Counted from the first letter of the stretch, positions 34,994 through 44,600 are shown. The stretch: 64,000 bases of DNA from Acetispira formosa (nom. nud.) (GCA_023525915.1 CP026657.1:1798001-1862000); one strand, 5' to 3'. Made by a program: numbers and translations. Notes: generated by a model from the letters alone, not told the origin.

Positions 34994-35346
34994 GGACTCC
35001 GGCTGGGGGAGGGCCCACGCGGGCCCTACCCCAGACCCCACCCGCGCCAAGGGGCAAGCCCCTTGGAACCCCAAGAGGTCAGGGTCAGATTCAACTTTCT
35101 TCTTCCCGCATCGCCGCAACTCGCTTCGGGTACGAAGCTCAGACAAGCGGCGACGCTTCATACAGCGTCAGCTTTAAGTGCTGTTACCAGCCTCACGTTG
35201 GGCTGTTACATTTTGCTATAGGCAGCTTCATCAGATGATTGTGGCTTCACGTATGTTCGGCTGAATATTATCTTCCCCTCAAAATTTTTTTTCCAGCGCT
35301 GTGACCGGTGCAGCTACGCCGCCTTGTTTCATTGAATAACTCATCT
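34994..35346 (+). repeat. 418-bp element, copy 1, right part
   Basis: Continues GGACTCCGGCTGGGGGAGG and carries palindromes GGGCCCACGCGGGCCC and AAGGGGCAAGCCCCTT, then a segment shared with the other copies including CGTATGTTCGGCT, ending near CTCATCT. No coding potential is credible. Confidence 0.8.
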
Positions 35347-35436
35347 GGGTAATTGCTTGACGGGGTTATGGTAAAACCCGAATGGCGGCTCACAAAAAAA
35401 GACCGCAATTGTCAACCCACCCAAACGACGACACTG

Positions 35437-35590
35437 ACCAGGCCGTGCGGGCGAAAAATTTTCTGTAAGTCGCTCGTAATTTTGCTCCCCGGACGGGTAC
35501 GGACTTACAAACCTCTGACACTGCCACCCGGCCGGGAATACGAGAAAATTACGAGCGACGTCAGAAATTTTTTCGCCCGCACGGCCTGGT
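35437..35590. repeat. Large imperfect palindrome
   Basis: Arms of about 60 bp (outer ACCAGGCCGTGCGGGCGAAA, inner GTCGCTCGTAATTTT) enclose a roughly 33-bp loop. It differs in sequence from the twin-hairpin elements and lacks their 19-nt loop. Confidence 0.85.
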
Positions 35591-35633
35591 TTTACCTTTG
35601 CCCTTTCCAAGCGATTGCCCAGAACAACTCATT

Positions 35634-35808
35634 CTGCAATTCTCAAAGTAAACTTTTTCCCATAAACTACGGGCTCGTAGCTACACAAAAAGCGTGGTTT
35701 TTGTTTCGCGAGCGGCTATTTTTCCGTCAAAACCAGTCGCTGGCGCTCCGTCACCCCTTGCGGGGCGACCTGCTATTTTAAAAATGCCATCTACTTTGAG
35801 AATTGCTG
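35634..35808 (+). repeat. MITE-like hairpin element, copy 7 (B-type ends, 9-bp duplication)
   Basis: 175 bp; ends CTGCAATTCTCAAAGTA / TACTTTGAGAATTGCTG. It is flanked by CAACTCATT (35625-35633) and CGACTCATT (35809-35817), 8 of 9 matching. Confidence 0.88.
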
Positions 35809-36103
35809 CGACTCATTGCTCTACCTTGACATTTATTGACAGGCATGATTTAATTTTGGCGGGTACCACAAATACCCGCCCTACATATGCGTCGTGGTTT
35901 TTCCACAGACGCTTCGTGGGTCTTTTCCACAGAGAGGACTCCACACAGATTGTACTGTTTGCCAACTGGCACGCGGTATGGTCGGGTGTGGTCCGAATAA
36001 AAGACTCCTTAGGGGGGAATAAGGTCCGCGGTCTCTCTGTGGGCCGTTTGTGGCGCCCGGCCGTTTTTTTAACGGTCTCCATAACATTTCAGGAGCCGCC
36101 ACC

Positions 36104-36469
36104 ATGTCCCCGTTTGAAAAACCTCTTGCTATTAATATTCAGTTGGCCTCCCAACGGCTTCCTGCCATGTGGGAAGACACCGTGCAATTCGAAGCGATTC
36201 TTGGCACTCTCCGAAAAAATCATGCCCATTTCAAGGGTTCATTCCAGTCAGTCTTCTATAGCATTCAAAAATTGGAAAAACATTCTTCACTCAATATACT
36301 GAATCAGACTGTGGCGGACAAACGACTTCCGGCCCTTATGCGCCTTTATAATATACTGGAACATAATGAACTGGCCCCAAAGCTCTTCTTAGACCTGGAA
36401 TGGCACCATGACAGAATGACTATCGCCTGCGCCTTGCTGGAGGCACATATCCAAATCATCAAACAATAA
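36104..36469 (+). CDS. Hypothetical helical protein
   Basis: A 121-residue protein starting MSPFEKPLAINIQLASQR with GGAG 9 nt upstream. It looks largely helical, with no membrane segment, signal or known motif; a single Cys lies near the C-terminus. I do not recognise the family. It sits isolated between the mobile-element zone and clpB and may be accessory. A longer frame begins at 36050 without a good ribosome-binding site. Confidence 0.55.
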   Translation: MSPFEKPLAINIQLASQRLPAMWEDTVQFEAILGTLRKNHAHFKGSFQSVFYSIQKLEKHSSLNILNQTVADKRLPALMRLYNILEHNELAPKLFLDLEWHHDRMTIACALLEAHIQIIKQ

Positions 36470-36499
36470 AAACCCCAACCTCCCCCAAATTCCACATAG

Positions 36500-36612
36500 C
36501 CAAGGGGGCACCGCTCTTAATACGATGATGGCCGCCAAATCCAACTATTACGGGAAACCCTCACCTAGACGAAGGATGCGCGAGCATCCGTGGGTCCAGG
36601 GCTCTGCCCTGG
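36500..36612 (+). repeat. 90-bp structured element, copy 2 (upstream of clpB)
   Basis: Core GCTCTTAATACGATGATGG then ACTATTACGGGAA. The 3' part has an extra hairpin GGATGC/GCATCC and the terminal stem is CCAGGG...CCCTGG, replacing the CCGGGC/GCCCGG stem of other copies with paired changes. It ends 102 bp before clpB. Confidence 0.75.
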
Positions 36613-36713
36613 TTGACAAGGGGGGGGGTAGGATTTACTTTAATCTCTGGATAGAAATAATCAAGGGGCGTGGATAGTTTTATTCGCGCCACCGTTTTAA
36701 AAGAGGTTGCCAT

Positions 36714-39362
36714 ATGCGTTATGATAAATTTACCATCAAAAGCCAGGAAGCTCTGGCCGACGCGCAAAGCTTGGCTGATAAAAAAGGCCAGCAGGAAATA
36801 ACTCCCCTGCATCTGGCCTATACCCTGGTAAACCAGCCCGAAGGCATCGTCCGGCCCATTCTGGCCAAGGCCGGCGTTCAGGTGCCCATGATCATGGAGG
36901 CTTTGGATAAAGAGATTGAAAAACTGCCCAAAATTTCAGGCACCGGCCTCACCGGCTATGTCGGCCCGGACCTGAAAGCAGTGCTGGATATCGCGCTGGC
37001 TGAATCAGAAAAAATGCGCGATGAATTCGTCTCCACTGAACACCTTCTCCTGGCCATTCTGGCCAAGAAGGATACCCCGGCCGCCAGGGTTTTCATGGAT
37101 AATGGCTTGAGCCGTGATACAGTCTTCAAAGTTCTTCAGGAACTGCGCGGCCACCAGCGGGTGACCGACCAGAACCCGGAAGAAAAATATCAGGCCCTTC
37201 AGAAATTTACCCGCGACCTCACCGATGAAGCCCGCCGCCAAAAACTCGATCCGGTCATCGGCCGGGATGAGGAAATCCGGCGGGTGATGCAGGTTCTGAG
37301 CCGCCGCACCAAAAATAACCCCGTGCTCATCGGTGAACCCGGTGTGGGCAAAACCGCCATTGTCGAGGGGCTGGCCCGCCGTATCGTTTCCGGCGACGTG
37401 CCGGAGACGCTGAAGAATAAGCGCGTGCTGTCCCTGGATATGGGGGCGCTCATTGCCGGGGCCAAATTCCGGGGCGAGTTTGAAGAGCGGCTGAAGTCCG
37501 TCATCAAAGAGGTGGAATCCTCCAGCGGAGAAATTATTCTTTTCATTGATGAAATGCACACCCTGGTGGGCGCGGGCAAGGGCGATGGCGCTATGGACGC
37601 CGGGAATATGCTCAAGCCGCCTCTGGCGCGCGGGGAACTGCGCTGTATCGGGGCCACCACTATTACCGAATACCGCAAAAATATTGAAAAAGACCCGGCC
37701 CTGGAGCGGCGCTTTCAGCCTGTGCTGGTCGAAGAGCCCAGCGTGGAGGACACCATCAGCATCCTGCGCGGCCTGAAGGAAAGGTATGAAGTCCATCACA
37801 AGGTGGGCATTATGGACAGCGCCCTGGTGGCCGCCGCCACCCTGTCGCACCGCTATATAACCGATCGCTTTCTGCCGGATAAGGCCATTGATCTGGTCGA
37901 TGAGGCGGCCAGCCACCTGCGTATGGAAATCGACAGTCTGCCCTCCGAGCTTGATGAAATCAAGCGCCGGGTGCTGACCCTCTCCATTGAACGGGAGGCC
38001 CTGAAAAAAGAGCATGATCGCGGAGCGCAGGAACGTCTGGCCAAGCTGGAGGCCGAAATCATGGCCCTGGAAGCCAGGGACGCGGAAATGACCCGCAAAT
38101 GGCAGGCCGACAAAGACGTGATCACCAGGGCGGCCAGCCTGAAGGAAGAAATCGAGAATATCCGGGCGGAAATTGAAACCGCCCAGCGGGAGGGCGACCT
38201 GGGCAAGGCGGCCGAGCTTCAGTATGGCCGCCTCCCGGCCCTCTTGGCCGAGTTGGAGAATTCGGCCGAGTCCTCAGCCGGCATGGTCAAGGAAGAAGTC
38301 GACGCCGACGACATCGCGGCCATAGTGGCCAAATGGACCGGTATTCCGGTCAATCGCCTGCTGGAAGGTGAGCGAGAAAAGCTGGTCTTTATGGAAGAGC
38401 GTCTCTCCCGCCGGGTGGTGGGCCAGAAAGAGGCTATTGAGGCCGTCTCCCGCGCCGTCCGCCGGGCCAGGGCCGGTATCGGCGACCCGGGCCGCCCAAT
38501 TGGCTCCTTCATCTTCCTGGGGCCCACCGGCGTGGGCAAAACCGAACTGGGCAAAGCCCTGGCCGAATTTCTGTTTGACGACGAGCAGGCCATGGTCCGC
38601 CTGGACATGAGCGAATTCATGGAAAAGCACGCTGTCTCCCGCCTTATCGGGGCCCCTCCGGGCTATGTGGGCTATGAAGAGGGCGGCTACCTGACCGAGG
38701 CTGTCCGCCGCAAGCCCTACAGCGTCATCCTGTTTGACGAGGTGGAAAAGGCCCACCCGGAAGTGTTCAACATCCTTCTGCAACTGTTGGATGACGGCCG
38801 CCTCACCGACGGGCAGGGCCGCACGGTGGATTTTAAGAATACCGTGGTTATCATGACTTCCAACATCGGCTCGCAGTTCATCGTCGATGACGAGGGCCGC
38901 AATCCTGAAGTTATGCGCGACCGGGTCATGGGGGCGCTGAGGAGCCATTTCCGGCCGGAATTCCTCAACCGGGTGGATGATATCGTCATCTTCCACTCAC
39001 TGACCGAGAAGGAGATTGAAAGCATCGTTCGCATTCAGGTGGCCATACTGGCCGGCCGACTGGCCGAACGCAAACTGACCATGAACCTGTCGCCGGAAGC
39101 CATCAGCTTCCTGGCCAGGGCCGGGTTTGATTCCGTCTATGGCGCAAGGCCGCTGAAGAGGGCCATCCAGACGCAGTTGATGGACCCCTTGGCCATGGGG
39201 CTTCTGAGCGGGGAAATCATCGACGGACAGCACTTGGAAGTTATCGTCAACGCGGCCGGGGACGGCCTGACCTTTGGCATTCCCGAAGGCGGCGGCCCGG
39301 AGTCTGAGCCGGATGTGCCGGAAGGTGATTTCGAGGAACCGGCGCCCAAGCTGATCCAGTAA
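36714..39362 (+). CDS. clpB: ClpB chaperone (AAA+ disaggregase)
   Basis: An 882-residue Hsp100 disaggregase acting with DnaK on aggregated proteins. Order: Clp N-domain (1-150), first AAA+ module with Walker A GEPGVGKT near 204, the coiled-coil middle domain that defines ClpB (about 405-530), second AAA+ module with Walker [13 protein letters not shown] near 603 and [13 protein letters not shown]alker B, then the D2-small domain. The C-terminus is extended by an acidic tail ([18 protein letters not shown]), slightly longer than usual. AGAGG precedes the ATG. I could not see a sigma32 promoter. Confidence 0.96.
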   Translation: MRYDKFTIKSQEALADAQSLADKKGQQEITPLHLAYTLVNQPEGIVRPILAKAGVQVPMIMEALDKEIEKLPKISGTGLTGYVGPDLKAVLDIALAESEKMRDEFVSTEHLLLAILAKKDTPAARVFMDNGLSRDTVFKVLQELRGHQRVTDQNPEEKYQALQKFTRDLTDEARRQKLDPVIGRDEEIRRVMQVLSRRTKNNPVLIGEPGVGKTAIVEGLARRIVSGDVPETLKNKRVLSLDMGALIAGAKFRGEFEERLKSVIKEVESSSGEIILFIDEMHTLVGAGKGDGAMDAGNMLKPPLARGELRCIGATTITEYRKNIEKDPALERRFQPVLVEEPSVEDTISILRGLKERYEVHHKVGIMDSALVAAATLSHRYITDRFLPDKAIDLVDEAASHLRMEIDSLPSELDEIKRRVLTLSIEREALKKEHDRGAQERLAKLEAEIMALEARDAEMTRKWQADKDVITRAASLKEEIENIRAEIETAQREGDLGKAAELQYGRLPALLAELENSAESSAGMVKEEVDADDIAAIVAKWTGIPVNRLLEGEREKLVFMEERLSRRVVGQKEAIEAVSRAVRRARAGIGDPGRPIGSFIFLGPTGVGKTELGKALAEFLFDDEQAMVRLDMSEFMEKHAVSRLIGAPPGYVGYEEGGYLTEAVRRKPYSVILFDEVEKAHPEVFNILLQLLDDGRLTDGQGRTVDFKNTVVIMTSNIGSQFIVDDEGRNPEVMRDRVMGALRSHFRPEFLNRVDDIVIFHSLTEKEIESIVRIQVAILAGRLAERKLTMNLSPEAISFLARAGFDSVYGARPLKRAIQTQLMDPLAMGLLSGEIIDGQHLEVIVNAAGDGLTFGIPEGGGPESEPDVPEGDFEEPAPKLIQ

Positions 39363-39411
39363 AAAAGCTATAAAAATACGTTGCTTCAGCGGCTGAAGCA
39401 ACATGTATAAG

Positions 39412-39499
39412 CCAAGGGGGCACCGCTCTTAATACGATGATAGCCGCCAAAATCAACTATTACGGGAAGGATTCACCCAGACATAGCCCGGTGCGGGCC
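39412..39499 (+). repeat. 90-bp structured element, copy 3 (upstream of nrdJ)
   Basis: Core GCTCTTAATACGATGATAG and CTATTACGGGAA, with terminal stem GCCCG/CGGGC. It ends 189 bp before nrdJ in the same orientation. Confidence 0.72.
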
Positions 39500-39531
39500 A
39501 CGCACAAAAATTTTTTCTCCACGCCACTCAT

Positions 39532-39570
39532 GGGCGTTCGCTGATTCCAGCGAACGCCCTCTCTTTTTCT
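39532..39570 (+). terminator. Rho-independent terminator of clpB
   Basis: GGGCGTTCGCTG / CAGCGAACGCCC with a 4-nt loop, then TCTCTTTTTCTCC. It lies after the roughly 90-bp element, which is therefore probably transcribed with clpB. Confidence 0.75.
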
Positions 39571-39688
39571 CCTTCCCTTCCCCTAAAAATTACTATATAT
39601 TGTAGCTTCATTGCGAGGGAACACATTCCCTCGCTATATTTATCTCCCCCCAGGAAAAAAATAAAAAGCTAAACTTATGGAGGCTTCC

Positions 39689-42022
39689 ATGAATAAAGTG
39701 GAACAGGCTTGGCGCACTATTGACGAATATCTGACTTCGACCCGCTATGCGGTGCGGGAACCGGGAAACGGCGCGCCCATTGAAAAGAACTTTCAGGATA
39801 TAGTTGAAAAGCGCATCATCCCCAAATTGCGTTCTTTGGAAAGCCCCATAATGAACCATGAGCGGCTGGATGAACTGACTACCGCCCTGAAAGAGCGCCG
39901 CCTGATCCCGGCCACCCCCTTCCTGATGGCCTTCGGTAACCCCTATACCCGCCGCCCCGGCTTTTTTTCCTGCTACCCCTTGGGCTGGGTTGAGGACAGC
40001 CTGGCCGACATCGAAGCCATGCGCCATAAAATGCGCACCATCTATATGTCCGGCGGCGGCGCGGGAATCGACCTCTCTCGTCTGCGCCCCAAAGGCTCGC
40101 CAGTGGACGCCGGGCAGGGCATTGCCAGCGGCCCGGTGGGTTTCCTGCCGGATTTCGACGCGGTCACCGGCACCACCAATCAGGGCGGCCGCCGCCGGGG
40201 CGCCCTTCTGGTTCAGATGGATTGGAATCACCCTGATATCGTTGAATATGTGAAGGTGAAAAACTTCAACAGCCGCCTCAATAAATTCATCCAGACTCTG
40301 CCCGCCGAGGAGCGCCCGGCCCAAAGCCCCCACCTTTCCAACATGAACATCTCGGTCAACGCTTTTGGCGATTTCTGGGAGCAGCGGGAGCTGATCGGCC
40401 TCATCGCCCAGAACATGTGGGCCACCGGGGATCCGGGCTTGCTATTTATCGATAACATGCTGAAATATTCGCCTTTGCGGGCCGAAGACGAACCGCGCTT
40501 CTCCAACCCTTGCGGCGAATATCTGGCCAGCGCCGGTTCGGCCTGCAACCTCATCACCGTTAACGCGGCCCGCCTGGCCCGCGAAGTCTTTGACGAAATG
40601 GCCGGACAGAACGGCGGCTTCGCCTGGAGCGAAAAGCCCCAGTGGAGCGATGAATTCTGCCGCCGTTTCTGGAAGCGCCTCTCGGAAACCTCCGCCCTGG
40701 CCTGCTTTCTCGGCAATCTGGTGTTGGAATTCGATGAAGGCTACCCGCTGGAGGAAATCCGTCAGAAAACCCAATCCATCAAACCTGTGGGGGTGGGCAT
40801 GAGCGGTTTCCATACCGCGCTCCTTCTGGCTTTCCGTGGCCGGGTTGACTACGGCTCACCTGAAGCCCAGGATTTCGCCCGCACCACGCAGGCTTTCCTG
40901 ACTATGGGCACCCTCAAGCTTTCGGCCGAACTGTCCGACCTCACCGGCCATGTTTATGAGAACCGCAATTATTGGTCGACTCACCTCAAAGAACTTTCTG
41001 AAACCATAGCCGAGTCCCCGGCCGATGAAGACTCACGCGTGGAAATCGACATTTTGGCAGATTGGGTCCAAGCCAGGGGCGGTTTCTACAACAGCCTGAC
41101 CACCAGCCAGGCCCCCACCGGCAGTGTCTCCGTTTTCCTGCGCAATATCGATACCGGCATCGAGCCTTTCTATGCACTGGAAGTCAACCGCCGCGTGCGC
41201 GATAGTGAAAAGGGCTGGACCGAATTCGTCCTCGAGCCTGTCGAACTGGTTGACCTGTTCAAACAGTTCCCCGATTTCAAGGAACGCGCCGCCGCCCAGA
41301 CGGCCCTGAAGCTCTCCCCGCGTGAGCAGTTGGGCATGCTGGCCGCTTTCCAGCGCCATTGCCACACGGGCGTATCCAAAACGATCAATCTGCCCAGCGA
41401 CGCGACCACCGAAGACATAGAAAACCTGATCATCGAAAGCCGCGACCTGCGCCTCAAAGGCTTCACCGTCTACCGCGACAGTTCCCTGGACGGCATCATC
41501 TCCGTGGCAGACCAGCAGAAGCAGGAGCAGTCCACCTCCATGATCGACATCGGCGGCGACCGTGAAAGCCGGACTTTCACAGCCAAGAGCCACAACCTGA
41601 CCGCCCACATAACCCTGACCCACGATGAGCAGAAAAACATCCGTGAAGTTTTTGTCTCGGCCGGAGACGTAGGGGCCTCCATAAATTCTATTTTCACGGC
41701 CCTGGGCATGATCATTTCCGTAGCCCTGCGCGAAGTGCCCGGCCTCTTTGACCGCCTGGTGAAGGTGCTCAACAAGGTCGGCATGGGTGACCGTTTCATA
41801 GTCCACACCAGGATGTGCAAAACGCCCGTAGTGGGCAACAGCCTCCCGCAGGTCATCGGCCGGCTGATGACCCTGCGCCGGGAATATCTGCGTAAAGGCC
41901 AGCTCGACGAAGTCCCGGCCGAGCGCGGCAGCTATGACCTGTGCCCGGAGTGCCACGAACTGACCATGCGCCGCGAAGGCTCCTGCCGCAAATGTGACCG
42001 CTGCGGCTTCAGCACCTGTTAA
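39689..42022 (+). CDS. nrdJ: Adenosylcobalamin-dependent (class II) ribonucleotide reductase
   Basis: Makes deoxyribonucleotides using B12, independent of oxygen (777 aa). Seen: GFFSCYPLG (active-site Cys region), MSGGGAGIDLSRLRP, NPCGEYLASAGSACNLI (catalytic Cys/Glu loop) and the phosphate-binding TSQAPTGSVS. The C-terminal zinc-ribbon-like cysteines CPECHEL...CRKCDRCGFSTC likely act in redox regeneration. ATG 39689 is preferred because GGAGG overlaps the alternative start at 39677. Single gene with its own terminator. Confidence 0.94.
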   Translation: MNKVEQAWRTIDEYLTSTRYAVREPGNGAPIEKNFQDIVEKRIIPKLRSLESPIMNHERLDELTTALKERRLIPATPFLMAFGNPYTRRPGFFSCYPLGWVEDSLADIEAMRHKMRTIYMSGGGAGIDLSRLRPKGSPVDAGQGIASGPVGFLPDFDAVTGTTNQGGRRRGALLVQMDWNHPDIVEYVKVKNFNSRLNKFIQTLPAEERPAQSPHLSNMNISVNAFGDFWEQRELIGLIAQNMWATGDPGLLFIDNMLKYSPLRAEDEPRFSNPCGEYLASAGSACNLITVNAARLAREVFDEMAGQNGGFAWSEKPQWSDEFCRRFWKRLSETSALACFLGNLVLEFDEGYPLEEIRQKTQSIKPVGVGMSGFHTALLLAFRGRVDYGSPEAQDFARTTQAFLTMGTLKLSAELSDLTGHVYENRNYWSTHLKELSETIAESPADEDSRVEIDILADWVQARGGFYNSLTTSQAPTGSVSVFLRNIDTGIEPFYALEVNRRVRDSEKGWTEFVLEPVELVDLFKQFPDFKERAAAQTALKLSPREQLGMLAAFQRHCHTGVSKTINLPSDATTEDIENLIIESRDLRLKGFTVYRDSSLDGIISVADQQKQEQSTSMIDIGGDRESRTFTAKSHNLTAHITLTHDEQKNIREVFVSAGDVGASINSIFTALGMIISVALREVPGLFDRLVKVLNKVGMGDRFIVHTRMCKTPVVGNSLPQVIGRLMTLRREYLRKGQLDEVPAERGSYDLCPECHELTMRREGSCRKCDRCGFSTC

Positions 42023-42035
42023 AGGCCGCCCTTGA

Positions 42036-42075
42036 ACGCGCGCCAAATCCTGAGAAGGATTTGGCGCGCGTTTTG
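42036..42075 (+). terminator. Rho-independent terminator of nrdJ
   Basis: Perfect 15-bp stem ACGCGCGCCAAATCC / GGATTTGGCGCGCGT with a 6-nt loop and TTTT tail, 14 bp past the stop. Confidence 0.75.
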
Positions 42076-42138
42076 TGTACGCATGATAACTTTCATTAGA
42101 ATCGGCCGATCATGAGAAGGTCACATTTGTTTTCACAC

Positions 42139-43194
42139 CTATTCCACTTGTAGAATACCCGCCTCAAAGATTTTGAATCTGAACATCAAAGGCTCACCGT
42201 AGAGAAGGAAAGTCACAGTGAAAATTTCACCTTGGGCTGGCCTTTCAATTTTCAGGCTGGCCCGCGAATAGGCCCGGCCCTCATCATCATGAAAAATATC
42301 CTCAGTACCTTGATAACGCCGCCCCTGAGCATCTTCTATCACCGCGTTCCAGGAATGGTCAGGCAAAATAACCATCAGACCTTCAACCGAGGCAATCTGG
42401 AAGGTGAATGACAATGTGTCAATGCGGTCAAGAAGCTCATAATTTTTACGGCCGGATTTCTGACGTACAAGACGGTCTTTTTTTTGCCATTCATCCAAAT
42501 TGCCGCAATATGGGCAGCCCTCAAACCAAAGGCCCTGTCTGATAACCCGCCCCTCCCGGTCATACTGGATTCCCTGGCCGTGCAGCAGGTCGTCCTTGAG
42601 TTCGCCTTCATAGCGGTAATATGGATTGCAGGCCAACTCGCCATAATTATAGTGAACGCCCCGGCCGTTCTTTTTGTGATCCCGCCACTCCCCTTCGTAT
42701 TTATTGCCGCTTTCGCGCCAGTGATAAACTCCCCGGCCGTGCCGGTAGCCGTTTTTAAATTCCCCCTCATAAACGTCGCCGTTCGTATAGACCATCCGGC
42801 CCCGCCCCGTACCCTTTAGGTCACGGACCCACGGGCCCTCATATTCGGAAAAGGTTCCGTCCCGGTAAAAAGAGGTCAGCCGCCCCCGGCCGTCATAACG
42901 GCCGTTTTTCATCTCTCCCTCATATCGCTGCAACAGCATGCCATCATAGCCGGAATGCGTCTCCAGCACTCCCTGGCCGGATATAAGGCCCGTATCAGGA
43001 TCGCTGGCGCCGCTCCAGGTGAAATAAACCGGGCCTTTCCAGCCGCTGAAAAAAGCATACTGACCGGCCTCATTGGCGCGATAGCCATTCGACATTGTTG
43101 AAGGCCAGGTTGACGTCGGCCCCGGCAGGCCGGCCGCGCAGCCATTGACCGTTACTGTCAGAATCAAAAGGTAAAAATACCAAAATCTCACCAT
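42139..43194 (-). CDS. MORN-repeat lipoprotein
   Basis: A 351-residue exported protein. It starts with a lipoprotein signal peptide (hydrophobic stretch ending LTVTVNGC, the Cys being the lipidation site). Residues about 75-230 contain six or so MORN-type units (for example YEGEMKNGRYDGRGRL, YEGEFKNGYRHGRGVYHW and YEGELKDDLLHGQGIQY). The C-terminal domain is beta-rich and unassigned. MORN repeats usually mediate protein or lipid contacts at membranes. ATG 43194 (GGGGGA upstream) is preferred to ATG 43233. Confidence 0.85.
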   Translation of the reverse strand: MVRFWYFYLLILTVTVNGCAAGLPGPTSTWPSTMSNGYRANEAGQYAFFSGWKGPVYFTWSGASDPDTGLISGQGVLETHSGYDGMLLQRYEGEMKNGRYDGRGRLTSFYRDGTFSEYEGPWVRDLKGTGRGRMVYTNGDVYEGEFKNGYRHGRGVYHWRESGNKYEGEWRDHKKNGRGVHYNYGELACNPYYRYEGELKDDLLHGQGIQYDREGRVIRQGLWFEGCPYCGNLDEWQKKDRLVRQKSGRKNYELLDRIDTLSFTFQIASVEGLMVILPDHSWNAVIEDAQGRRYQGTEDIFHDDEGRAYSRASLKIERPAQGEIFTVTFLLYGEPLMFRFKIFEAGILQVE

Positions 43195-43298
43195 GATAAA
43201 TCCCCCGCAACTGCTTTGTGCAATCTTATTCATTATCTTTATAGATTATTCATGTCAAAGTGATACGGAGCAATTGTGGAGGTTCTGTGATATCGCAT

Positions 43299-43349
43299 AA
43301 AAAAGCCGCCGGATGACATCAGATCCTTATCTGAAGTCATCCGGCGGAG
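43299..43349 (-). terminator. Rho-independent terminator of the ptb operon
   Basis: Stem CCGCCGGATGACTTCAGAT / ATCTGATGTCATCCGGCGG (one mismatch) followed on the minus strand by CTTTTTTATG. It lies beyond the twin hairpins, so those are transcribed as the ptb 3' untranslated region. Confidence 0.7.
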
Positions 43350-43403
43350 CTATTGGTTCACTATCTTAGTTCGCAGTCAATATAAAAATTACGGAAAAGC
43401 GGT

Positions 43404-43618
43404 TGACCGCCGACGGGAGAAATGTTTTTGCCCGGCCCTGGTTCCGGGGGTCTTTAGTCACCAGGGCCGGGCAAAAACATTTCTCCCGTCGGCTGCCTGG
43501 TCGGCTTTCTTAAAGGCTGTGTGCCTGGCCGAGTGAGAGCCGGAAGTTTTGTCCCGGCTCCGTGACTAAAGACCCCCGGAATGGAGCCGGGACAAAACTT
43601 CCGGCTTCCGGCGGGTCA
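43404..43618 (+). repeat. Twin long-hairpin element, locus 2
   Basis: First hairpin: perfect 33-bp arms (43409-43441 / 43461-43493) with the loop TTCCGGGGGTCTTTAGTCA, the exact reverse complement of the loop at the other sites. Second hairpin: 24-bp arms (43539-43562 / 43582-43605, one mismatch) with the loop TGACTAAAGACCCCCGGAA. The spacer matches locus 1 (TGCCTGGTCGGCTTTCTTAA shared). Ends TGACCGCCG / GGCGGGTCA; short flanking repeat GCGGT on both sides. Confidence 0.9.
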
Positions 43619-43671
43619 ATGCGGTTCCGTAATTATAAGACTGACTATGTGCTATTTGGAGACAGCAGCAA

Positions 43672-44589
43672 TCACAGATCCAGCCCCTGTCCGCACCCGG
43701 CGGCGGCTAAAACCAGGGAAAGGTATTTCTCCCTGGCGGAGGAAGCCCGCGAAGTCACCACCACCGGCACCCGCGCACCCATGATCAGCCCGGCCATTTC
43801 CGCCTGCCCCACTTCCACCATAGCCTTGGTAACGCAATTGCCTGTAGATAGGTCAGGCGAAACCAGTATGTCGGCTTCTCCGGCCACCAGGCTGCTGTAG
43901 CCCTTTATGGCCGCTTTCTCCCTGGAAAGGGAAAGATCCATTGAAATGGGGCCCTCCACCAGACAATTCGTTATAACGCCTTCCTGGTTCATTTTTTTCA
44001 AGGCGTCACCGTCAATGGTTTCCGGCATTTTAGGATTAACGTGCTCCACCCCGGCCAGAGCCGCCACCAGCGGCTGCTCATAACCCAGTGAGGACAAAAG
44101 CCCCACCGCGTTGATGACGATATCACGCTTCTGTTCCAGCGTGGGATGGGGGATCATGCCGCCGTCAGTCACGGCCAGCATTTTATGATAGCGCGGCACT
44201 TCCAGCAATGCCACATGGCTCATCACCCGGCCGCAGCCCAGCCCATAAATTTTATCCACCACCGCTTTCAGAAGCACGGCCGTTTCCAGCGCGCCCTTCA
44301 TCAGAAAGTCGCCCAAGCCCTGATTGATCAAAGAAACAGAAACAGAGGCGGCCACGGCCGGATCAGGCTGATGATGAATTTCCACCCCGAACATATCCAG
44401 GCCAAGCTTTTCGCAGAGCGTTTTTATCCGGGCTTCATGCCCCACCAGAATAGGCCTGATCAAACCATCCCTGGCCACGTCGCGCACGGCCTCCAGGGAA
44501 TGCTCATCATGGGCCGCCGCCAGCACCACCCGCTTGGGAGCGCCGCCCAGGCGAACCCGGCTCATCACCTCACCCCAGTTTTTATACAT
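43672..44589 (-). CDS. ptb: Phosphate acetyl/butyryltransferase family protein
   Basis: A 305-residue acyl-CoA:phosphate transferase, converting acyl-CoA to acyl phosphate for ATP formation. Seen: AAAHDEHSLEAV at the N-terminus, the internal DGGMIPHPTLEQK segment, and GPISMDLSLSREAA-like and ADILVSPDLSTGN motifs typical of the phosphotransacetylase/phosphotransbutyrylase fold. GGGAGAG precedes ATG 44589. No kinase gene is adjacent. Butyryl versus acetyl or other acyl specificity cannot be read from sequence. Confidence 0.85.
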   Translation of the reverse strand: MYKNWGEVMSRVRLGGAPKRVVLAAAHDEHSLEAVRDVARDGLIRPILVGHEARIKTLCEKLGLDMFGVEIHHQPDPAVAASVSVSLINQGLGDFLMKGALETAVLLKAVVDKIYGLGCGRVMSHVALLEVPRYHKMLAVTDGGMIPHPTLEQKRDIVINAVGLLSSLGYEQPLVAALAGVEHVNPKMPETIDGDALKKMNQEGVITNCLVEGPISMDLSLSREKAAIKGYSSLVAGEADILVSPDLSTGNCVTKAMVEVGQAEMAGLIMGARVPVVVTSRASSAREKYLSLVLAAAGCGQGLDL

Positions 44590-44600
44590 CCGCTCTCCCT

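Larger units (their letters stand above)
34994..36103. other. Gene-free 1.1-kb repeat zone
   Basis: Contains the right part of the 418-bp element, a roughly 60-bp-arm palindrome (35437-35590), MITE copy 7 (35634-35808), a GGCGGGTA / TACCCGCC hairpin (35858-35881) and two TTTTCCACAGA repeats. The last roughly 220 bp before the next gene show nothing I can name. Confidence 0.6.
39363..39688. other. Intergenic region between clpB and nrdJ
   Basis: No gene. Holds a GTTGCTTCA/TGAAGCAAC hairpin (39380-39402), the roughly 90-bp element copy 3, a strong terminator, and an AT-rich segment before nrdJ. I found no cobalamin riboswitch here although nrdJ needs B12. Confidence 0.6.
43195..43671. other. 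Intergenic region with terminator and twin hairpins
   Basis: No gene. Contains the terminator for the minus-strand ptb operon (43299-43349) and twin-hairpin element locus 2 (43404-43618). Confidence 0.65.

Noticed and set aside
35880..35940. Origin-like cluster of DnaA-box variants (TTTTCCACAGA twice)
   Set aside because: Only two imperfect boxes, no AT-rich unwinding element and no dnaA or dnaN nearby; part of a repeat-rich zone.
36714..39362. Minus-strand frames within clpB (for example 37005-38015)
   Set aside because: Antisense shadows of a strongly conserved gene.
39363..39688. Cobalamin riboswitch upstream of nrdJ
   Set aside because: No B12-box-like sequence or large multi-stem fold is visible; the region holds a terminator and a repeat instead.
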